64,000 nucleotides of DNA, from contig VXAI01000180.1 of the NCBI GenBank assembly GCA_013399305.1, positions 1,503,971 to 1,567,970 on the forward strand. The letters are read 5' to 3'. Shown in pieces: positions 56,275 through 64,000 of this stretch. Both the position numbers and the translations under genes were made by a program. Below the pieces are notes generated by a model. The model ran no database searches, was not told where the DNA came from, and saw only the letters and a list, made by a program, of their open reading frames with translations. This stretch comes from Rostratula benghalensis. Lineage: Eukaryota > Chordata > Aves > Charadriiformes > Rostratulidae. The stretch's first letter is position 1. Every line of letters begins with the position of its first letter.

Positions 56275-56821
56275 CAGAATCACAGAATTGTCTTGGAAGG
56301 GATCTTTCAGGTCATCTCCTCCAACCACCAACCCAGCTCTGATCAAACCCATCCCTAACCCATGTCTCTCAGCACTCTGTCAACCCGGCTTTTCAATCCC
56401 TCCTGGGATGGGGCCTCAACCCCTGCCCTGGGCAGCCCAGCCCAAGCCTTCACAACCCTTTCCCTCAAAACATTTCTCCTCATCTCCAACCTGAACCTCC
56501 CCTGGGGCACCTGGAGGCCATTTCCTCTTGTCCCATGGCCTGGGACTTGGGAGAAGAGACCGACCCCCCCTGGCTACCCCCTCCTTTCAGGGAGTTGGAG
56601 AGAGCCAGAAGGTCTCCCCTCAGCCTCCTCCAGGCTGAACACCCCCAGCTCCCTCAGCCTCTCCTCACAAGACTTCTTCTCCAGACCCCTCTCCATCTTT
56701 GTTGCCCTTCTCTGGGCCTGCTCCAGCCCCTTGGTGTCTTTTTCGTGGGTAGAGGCCCCAAACTGGACACAGTCCTTGAGGTGGGGCCTCACCAGTGTCC
56801 ATGACAGGCGGATGATCACGT
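56275..56821 (-). mobile_element. CR1 LINE 3' fragment, group A
   Basis: The copy is antisense, from CACAGAATCACAGAATTGTC to CAGGCGGATGATCACG. In sense orientation it has the 5-bp deletion (CTGGAGGAGGCTG) like the 27-, 32-, 44- and 62-kb copies. Confidence 0.93.
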
Positions 56822-57312
56822 GAAAGCCTTCGTCCGGAAAGGAAGGTAGGTTTTTACTTAGGTGTTACTGTATTTCACAGTGAATCAGATGAGTCATAAA
56901 GTAGTCTTCTACAACGTTGTCCTCATGGGGTCCAAACTTCTTATTCTCATGAATTTGCTTTCTATAACTGACTAGTTGGTGACTTGATACTCTTGGCTTT
57001 GTTTAAGCACAAGAGATTTGCTCATCAGGCAGAAACGGCAAATAAACTTTGTAGCTCTGGGTCTGAGTGTTTGCTGTCCACTTATCTGGATTCTGCCCAG
57101 GTGGCTGCCCAAATTTATGCCTGATTTTTTGCTTTTTATTAAATTAGTAGTTTCTTCTTATGTGTAGGGAAAGAAAAAGTGTTCCTTGGAAGGAGATCAT
57201 TTTACTGTAACCGGAAATTCAGGTTTCTCATCTGTGTAAGATAAGGCTTATCCCTTTTCCCACTGGTTTGATTTATTTCATTCAAATATATTTTAGATAT
57301 TAAAATTGTTTA

Positions 57313-57690
57313 GTTTGAGGAAGAGGGAGCTGAGGGGAGACCTCATCCCTCTCTGCAACTCCTTGCAAGGGCATTGGAGAGAGGTTGGTGCTGGTCTCTT
57401 CTCCCAGGGAATCAGCCAGAGAAGGAGAGGGAATGGCTTCAAGCTGCCCCAGGGTAGGTTTAGGCTGGAGATGAGGAAAGAATTCTTCCCAGCAAGAGTG
57501 GTGAGAGGCTGGGAGAGGCTGCCCAGGGAGGGGGTTGAGTCCCCATCCCTGAGTGTGTTTGAGAGTGGTTGAGATGTGGTGTTGGGGGGGGATGTGATGT
57601 AGGGGAGACCTTTGTAGAGTGGGGCTGATGGTTGGACTCCATGATCCCAAGGGTCTTTTCCAACCTGATTGATTCTGTGATTCTGTGAAT
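57313..57690 (+). mobile_element. CR1 LINE 3' fragment, divergent type
   Basis: It starts near GTTTGAGGAAGAGGGAGCTG, retains CR1 ORF2 C-terminal features ([32 protein letters not shown]) and ends in GATTGATTCTGTGATTCTGTG. The GATGGTTGGACTCCATGATC end sets it apart from the other groups. A G run lies at about 57583-57591. Confidence 0.88.
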
Positions 57691-60235
57691 GTAAAATTTT
57701 CCATCTAAAATATTATTACCAGGGTGGGGAATCAGTGTTGAAATTCATGCTGAAAAGTTGGACATACTAATCTCTTGATATGTGTTCGACTGTTGCTACC
57801 ACTTTTTTGTGAATGATGTGTAAGATATTTAGTGGTATGCTCCTAAAAGTTCTGTTCTTGTATTTAAAACAAATTTTAAAACTTATTAAAATGTTACAAA
57901 TCAAAACAACATTTGGACTTTGGTTATGCCAGGAGTTATTTTGATTACCTGAAAATTAAAAATTGGGTTGGCTTAGGGTCTGTAGTAGAAAATCCTCTTT
58001 CCCCTTCATCTGCAGAGCTGGAAAACTAGTCCTTCAGGCCGCTGTGGTGCAGACATCACTTTCCCAGTGGCTACTTGAGTTGCTGCTTTTTGGGGAGGAC
58101 GAGGGGCTGTCCTTTCCTTTTTTGAAGCTTTCAGGAGTCACAGTGGAGGAGCAGGTGCTGTTCATGAACGCTGGTGATGCTGGTGGGAAGATTGCTGTCT
58201 TCCCGTAGAGACCTTTCAGAACTTTAATGGGTTGAGGCACAGACTGTCTTCTGCTGTAGACTTTCTAACACATGCCATTGTTGTATAGGAAGCTGCCTAC
58301 GCATCCTTTCTCCAATTCACAGACCCTCCTCGTGCCTACTCACTCTAGCCGGATCAGATATGAGTAGTCCAAAATATAATTTTGCCTTAAAAATTTTTTA
58401 TTTTTTTTTATTTTATTTGCTTCCCTAGAAACGATAGGAAAAGAGGTATCATTTATTTCTGCTTGGCTAAAGGTAGAGAGGAAAGTGAGCTTTCATAACA
58501 TGAATCTTCCTCCTGGAAAGATGGGGAGGGGGGGAAAAAAACCCACGCCGTAATTTTCCAGAAGAACACGCTCCTTTTGGCAATTTTAAGCCATCTTTGT
58601 GAGAAGTGTTTTCTGGATGCAGAGTCAAGCGCTGGCTGTAATATTAGTGGGACAATTGGAATTCACCCTGTTACCTCCGTGATGTTGTATTAATGGCGTG
58701 ATCAGATGCTTTTTCCTCCTGCCCCGTGTGACCCTGTCACCGTCTCCTGGCCGCTTTGCCAGGCTCCCTGGCTGCTGTTATAGCAGCTCTCCCCGGGAGC
58801 GGGAGGGTAACAGGGCACTTCTCAAGCCATGTGATGGTTGTCCCCAAGGTGTTTTCTCACATCTGAGCACGACAAAGCACGTACGAGACTCCTGGTGACT
58901 GAGCCTTAACGTGGGCCCTCAAATTAAGGCATGGCTTCGCGTCTGTGTTTCTCAGTGGCTCCTTTCTTTTTCAGTATCTGTAGCACGTCTTGGTGCTTCT
59001 CTCAAATCCCAGCTTGGGAGGGACCAGAATTGCAATTTAAGCAGGAGGAGGAAGGAAGAAATCACCGTTGCTTTATTTTCTTTTTGCTGTAAGGAATTTC
59101 TGTCATGCCCGAGGAATGTGAAGGGAGGCTGAGATAAAGGAGAGAGGAAGCATGGAAATGTAAAATAAAATAACGAAGATAAAAAGACAGGTTAGAGGGG
59201 ACAGCGCTGAGTGAAGGATCTTGGAAGAGCAGTGCTGCTGAAGTTGAGGCAAATGACAAGTTGCCTTTAGGAAGAAATCAAAATTAGTGATGAGGGTGAA
59301 TGAGAACTCAATCTGTCTGCAGTACAGTCCTTTATCCTTCTCAGGAAGCATATCCTTAAGGACTTGTTTCCTAGGGTTATTTGAAACATCTAAATGAAAA
59401 GGGAATTGTGAAGTCTACTGTATGTGATAAGGAGGTGTAGAAAAAGGAAAAGTGGTGAGGAGAAAAGGAAGAGCATCTCTGTAATTTTTGGATATTAAAA
59501 TGCTGCCTGACTTTTCATTTTGGGCCTAAGGAGGTTTTTACTATCTTGACTAACTAGCTCTCTGACCCTCTTGATGTGAAGCTGCAGCAGCCTGCTAGAA
59601 AACGTGGTCTCTATTAACGCAGGATCATTTACTACAGAATAGACCTGGGGAAATGCTCCTTTTTTAATAGAGCAGCAATGCTCGTTAAACTCTCTGCCGC
59701 AGGATTTATTGTGAGTACTGAGGCAGCTATAGTGGTCTTGCCTTTCACTTCTCTATTTACTTCCTAATCATCATGACTCTCTATTTATTCCGTTGCCAAG
59801 CTCTGAGGTTGGTTTCAGGAATTGGAGAATTGCCTCTGCAGTAGCTGTGGGCAGTCTTACCGTGAGTCGATTTGATCTTTAACGTTGAGGGATTTAAGGG
59901 ATTGGCTAAATCGATATTCCTTCCCAGTGAAGGAGGAATATTTTTATCTGGTGGCTTCTATCCCCCTGGATTTGGATGAGGAAGCTTGTGAATATACCTG
60001 TCTTCAAAAATTTGCCTTCTGTCAGTCATTATCTCTTAGATCCAGGTAGAAGCTTCGTTACTGAAGGCGAAGCAGATTTTTTAAGCCCGTGGTAGTCAAA
60101 TGTGGGAAATTCTTAATTTAGTTCACTGCCTCCCTGGGGGTCCGTGTTGTGCTCCTGAGGTAGTGATGGACTCAATGAATAATTCAATGGAAGATCACAA
60201 AAGAACACTGCCATAAAGTTCAAAAATATTTTGAT

Positions 60236-60312
60236 TTTGGTTTGGGTTTTTTTGTGCTGTTGTTTTGTTCGGTTGTGGGGTTTTTTTGTGAGTTTTTTTA
60301 GGGGTTTTTTTT
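60236..60312 (+). repeat. G/T-rich tract
   Basis: TTTTGGTTTGGGTTTTTTTG-type sequence, without other features. Confidence 0.7.
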
Positions 60313-61094
60313 TCCTACAAAATTTGGAGTTTCTGCTCTATTCTTTTGTGGTCTTAGCATGACACTTGAATTTATTCTATGTGACCGTGCCACTGGTAGA
60401 TATCTCGTTAAGGTCAGGTGAGCCTTCTTTGGCTGATACTGAGCACCACTGATCATAACACAAGGGGAAATACAAAAGATCTTGCAGTTAAAAGCAAGAA
60501 CCTAATGTATTCTCTAAGGAAGACTATTCTTTCCTGTATCTCTCTACATGCTTTGTTGGACAATTGGATGGTGGAGGGCTGCCTTCCCTTTCTTGAAAAG
60601 ACTTGGCTTCAAAGGAAAGGGGTTCTTCAGGCAATTTATAGGCAGACCAATGCTGTCTGAAGCCTCTACTTTGGGAAATGCAATCAAGCCTTTATTTCTC
60701 TTATGGAGCACTGGTTGTTTTTCTTTGGTAATTGGGAAATGTTTCTTTTCTGTTTACAGCACGCATTTGTAAATAGGAGAGGAGAAATATACATAGTAGG
60801 TAAACTTAAAATAGTGAAAGCTTTACAGACCTGTATCCTGCTCCAAGTGCTGTCAGATTGCCATGCCTTAATAGGCTACAGAGCTTCATCTGTAGAAATG
60901 TCAAGAAAATGGATAACACTGCTTTCCTGAAAATTTCACCTCCTTGCATTTTTAAAAACATTTTTAAACCTCTTCCTTTCTCCTCTTCTGCCAGTCAATT
61001 CCTCTCATTCTTCTTGTGATATGATTTTGTTCTCACACTGCACTTAATCTCACTCACTTCATTCTTTTTCTTCCCTTTATCTGAGCTGCGGTTT

Positions 61095-61190
61095 TGAGGT
61101 TGGTTTGTTGTTGGTGCTGTTTTTGTTTGTTTGGTGGTTTGTGGGCTTTTGTTGTTGGGTTTTGTTTTGTTTGTTTGTTTGTTTTTTTAT
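61095..61190 (+). repeat. G/T-rich tract with GTTT units
   Basis: GGTTTGTTGTTGGTGCTG-like sequence continues into a (GTTT)n stretch at about 61160-61185. Confidence 0.75.
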
Positions 61191-61667
61191 CTTTTAAGAG
61201 CCATCCATCTCTCTTGTCTTGCTTGTTAATGTCTTTTCATCGTGCAGACTTTTCTGGCTGCCCTCTCTTGGTAATTTCCTTTCCCTTTAGTGTTCTTTAT
61301 CTTGAGATATTAGTCTGGAATTTTTTTTATTGCTTTTCCCTAAACAAAAAAACCCTATGGTTTTGTTGTTATTGTGTATTGCGTGTCATGGTGATTTTCT
61401 CCTCGGCCTCATGGTAATGGGTAGAATTGTTCAAATGAACAGAGGAAGAGAAGAGGATCTGCAGCATTTAGTACTACCATAGTGTGAGCTGGTTTTGTCT
61501 ATTTAGCATCTAGTGTCTTAGAAGGCACATTTTCATGTTGTATCTTCCCAACTGTGGAGCTCTGCAAGGGCTGAAGAAAGAAAAAATGGCAGCAACAGAT
61601 TCCTAATATTGAAGTAAAGGCCAGCCAAGCAGACCAGAGTACAGGTAGGACTGAAGGAAGATGGAAT

Positions 61668-62326
61668 ATAAACCAGCAGTGTGCCCAGGTAGCCAAGAAG
61701 GCCACCAGCATTGTGGACTGCATCAGGAACAGGGTGGGGAGGAGGACTCGGGAGGTGATCATCCCCCTGTCCTGGGCGCTGGTGAAGCCCCACCTCGAGG
61801 ACTGTGTCCAGTTTTGGGGCCCTTCCCACACACACACACACACACACAAAAACCCAAAAAACATTGAGGGGCTGGAGTTGGCCCAGAGAAGGGCAATGGA
61901 GCTGGTGAGGGGTCTGGAGAACAAGTCCTGTGAGGAGAGGCTGAGGGAGCTGGGGGTGCTCAGCCTGGAGGAGGCTGAGGGGAGACCTTCTGGCTCTCTC
62001 CAACTCCCTGAAAGGAGGAGGTAGCCAGGGGGGGTCGGTCTCTTCTCCCAAGTCCCAGGCCATGGGACAAGAGGAAATGGCCTCCAGTTGCCCCAGGGGA
62101 GGTTCAGGTTGGAGATGAGGAGAAATGTTTTGAGGGAAAGGGTTGTGAAGGCTTGGGCTGGGCTGCCCAGGGCAGGGGTTGAGGCCCCATCCCTGGAGGG
62201 ATTGAAAAGCCGGGTTGACAGAGTGCTGAGAGACATGGGTTAGGGATGGGTTTGATCAGAGTTGGGTTGGTGGTTGGAGGAGATGATCTGAAAGGTCCCT
62301 TCCAACCCAGACAAGTCTATGATTCT
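61668..62326 (+). mobile_element. CR1 LINE 3' fragment, group A, with embedded CA microsatellite
   Basis: It runs from the ORF2 segment with CAGCAGTGTGCCCAGGTAGC to CAAGTCTATGATTCTGTAG. It has the 5-bp deletion variant. Between CCCTTCCC and the following ACATTGAGGGG, eleven CA units (61827-61848) replace the usual A-rich motif. A second ATTCT-type remnant (GATTCTCTGATTCTATGG) lies at about 62371-62388. Confidence 0.94.
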
Positions 62327-62983
62327 GTAGTTCAGTGGGGGACTTGGGAGTATTAGGTTAACAGCTGGATTCTCTGATTCTATGGTGCTAAGAGTTCTCC
62401 TGCTATGTCCATAGTTTCTGCCTTAAAATATTTTTTCCCCTAAGCAAAATTTCCCTACTATCCCTGCCGATTGTGAAATGCCTGGTGCATCTGCAACTTG
62501 CTGTGGATTTGTGAGGGGGAGGAGGAGGAAGATAACAAGGTGCAGCAACTTCACGAGCGTAAATGATAGACCTCCATTTGAACAGGGGTTGTGTGGGCTT
62601 CATGACTTCCTCGCTTTTTGCCTTGGCTTGGTGAAAGTAACTGTTATAGGAACATGAATCAAGCCAGCAGTATGCTCTGTAGACATACAGAAGTATTTTC
62701 AGTCTAAAATTGTGTGTTATTTTTCTTCCCTTTCTATTGTTTTCACCGCTTTATGAAGTAAACATGTCCATTTCCTGCTTATTTCTCCTCTATAACCAGA
62801 GCAATAAGGGGAGTAACATTAAAATCATGCCCTTATCAGCTGTATTTATAGCTTTTTACTTTGGAACAGGATATGAGTCGTGAAGTCGTGAAAAGAGTAT
62901 TACAAATACAATAATGAATGTTGAAAATCTGTTGCCAAGATTAGGAATGATTTCTCTTTGGGTATTTATAAGAAACTCTTTCC

Positions 62984-63004
62984 TTTTTTTTTTTTTTTTT
63001 TTTT
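62984..63004 (+). repeat. Poly-T run (21 nt)
   Basis: This is an uninterrupted run of 21 T. Confidence 0.9.
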
Positions 63005-63432
63005 GCTTTATTTCCCTTTTAACCACTGCTGTTTCTTACTGAAGATCTGTATCTGTTAAATTTGCCTGCAGATATTGACGTGTAGTAAAGGCCCTTCCAT
63101 CTTCCTTTCTTACAGAAATGTAACGTGTCAGCGCTGCCGTGTTCTGCACAGCAAATGCTAAAACATGGTGCTTGCAAAGAGTGGTGTCTGAGGCTCATTT
63201 CAAGAACTGCTTTACATATTGATTACTCCAATTGCCATTTAATTTGCTGTGCAGCAATACGCAGGGCCTTAACTATTTCTCTGGCATTCTTATTGATTGC
63301 TGTAATTCTGCCTTCCATTATATGCATATATGGTGTCACCATTAAATATTTATGTGCTCATGAAATGTTAATACATTGGGTTAGGGTGAAACTCAACAAA
63401 ATGCATTTGCCAGAAGCAAGCAGCAATGCTGA

Positions 63433-63490
63433 TCCTCTCCCTTCCTCTCCCTTCCTCTCCCTTCCTCTCCCTTCCTCTCCCTTCCTCTCC
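63433..63490 (+). repeat. 10-bp minisatellite, unit CTTCCTCTCC
   Basis: Five perfect units plus a partial one are present, all pyrimidine on this strand. The array ends in CCACAG and thus resembles a long polypyrimidine tract with a splice acceptor. Confidence 0.93.
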
Positions 63491-64000
63491 ACAGAACAAT
63501 TAGAGGCAGTTTAAAGCAAAACTTTTAGTTCTCTTGGCAGGCCAGGGAATGTGACTGGGACACTGTCCTGTTGGAAAAGCCCAGTAGAAGTTGGTGGGGG
63601 GCCAAGTATTTATCGTAATGACTCTCTAAGCTTCTCTGGGAACGTCTGGGTGATGTCTCCAGCAACACTGGAAAACAAGAGAAAGCAATCATCTGGTCTT
63701 GTAATACAGAGACCAGCCAAACCTTTTAAATGGTGATGGGCTGGAAGCAGAGTCACCAGTAAGGCCACAGGTGGCCCTTTTGTACAGTGGGACAGAAATA
63801 GAAGCTTGGTGAGGAGGTCTGGCATCCTGTGTGAAGCACATGCCTTTCCTACTTGCTTCTGGGTTTCCACTCTTTGCTCACTTTTATGTGTAACTGCTTC
63901 CCAGGGAAGGCTTCTGCACATAAAAGAGCGTGAAGGAGTCACAACTAAGATCTGAGGAAGGAGGGAAAGGTTTTACTGGCATTCTGGTGGTCAACAGGAT

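Larger units (their letters stand above)
51804..64000 (+). other. Intron downstream of exon I (5' part)
   Basis: It runs to the window end without another ELMO1 exon. It holds five CR1 copies (52392-52650, 53862-54377, 56275-56821, 57313-57690, 61668-62326), GT-rich tracts (55290-55425, 60236-60312, 61095-61190), T runs (54974-55011, 62984-63004) and a 10-bp minisatellite (63433-63490). Unique stretches at 58600-58930 and 62690-63400 look like possible conserved non-coding DNA. Confidence 0.85.

Noticed and set aside
63433..63490. CRISPR-like or satellite array
   Set aside because: The units are contiguous 10-mers without spacers in a vertebrate intron, so it is a simple minisatellite.

Overview
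This window looks like bird nuclear DNA carrying the middle of the ELMO1 gene (engulfment and cell motility 1) on the + strand. Two things point to a bird. First, about thirty CR1 LINE copies of several subfamilies carry the ATTCTATG-type 3' ends typical of avian CR1. Second, nine short exons with canonical splice sites spell out an ELMO1 protein very close to the mammalian one. I estimate CR1 at roughly 13 kb of 64 kb (about 20%), well above the usual bird level. That would fit a CR1-rich lineage such as Piciformes (woodpeckers and allies), but this is an inference from density only. Layout: intron (1-3284); exon A (3285-3454); 9.9 kb intron; 36-nt micro-exon B (13318-13353); 9 kb intron; exon C (22405-22504); 6.4 kb intron; exon D (28945-29096); exon E (30919-30997); exon F (33192-33242); exon G (34871-34993); exon H (37479-37610); 14 kb intron rich in CR1; exon I (51699-51803); then more than 12 kb of intron to the window end. 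The exons join in frame into 316 codons, about residues 82-397 of the human protein. They cover the helical armadillo-like N-terminal region (RhoG binding, autoregulation) and the start of the ELMO/CED-12 domain. The first exons, the PH domain and the C-terminal DOCK-binding and proline-rich tail lie outside the window. No other gene, tRNA, rRNA or CRISPR is supported, and nearly every other long open frame lies in a CR1 copy. CR1 copies fall into sequence groups that I named here. Group A (3' body with GGGTTGGTGGTTGGA) and group B (GGTTGGAACTGGATGATCTT) are the most numerous and look young. Groups C and D are moderately diverged, and single copies of older or different types also occur. The copy at 24.5-25.6 kb keeps an open reverse-transcriptase frame but has lost a catalytic aspartate. 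One eroded avian endogenous retroviral LTR lies near 17.0-17.5 kb. Most unusual is a composite CR1 module at 5.8-6.6 kb. Its ~96-bp non-CR1 leader recurs at 49.4 kb, and its spacer plus tail recur at 1.35-1.95 kb, which suggests a chimeric element or duplicated block. A compensated frameshift shared by five group A copies is also noteworthy.
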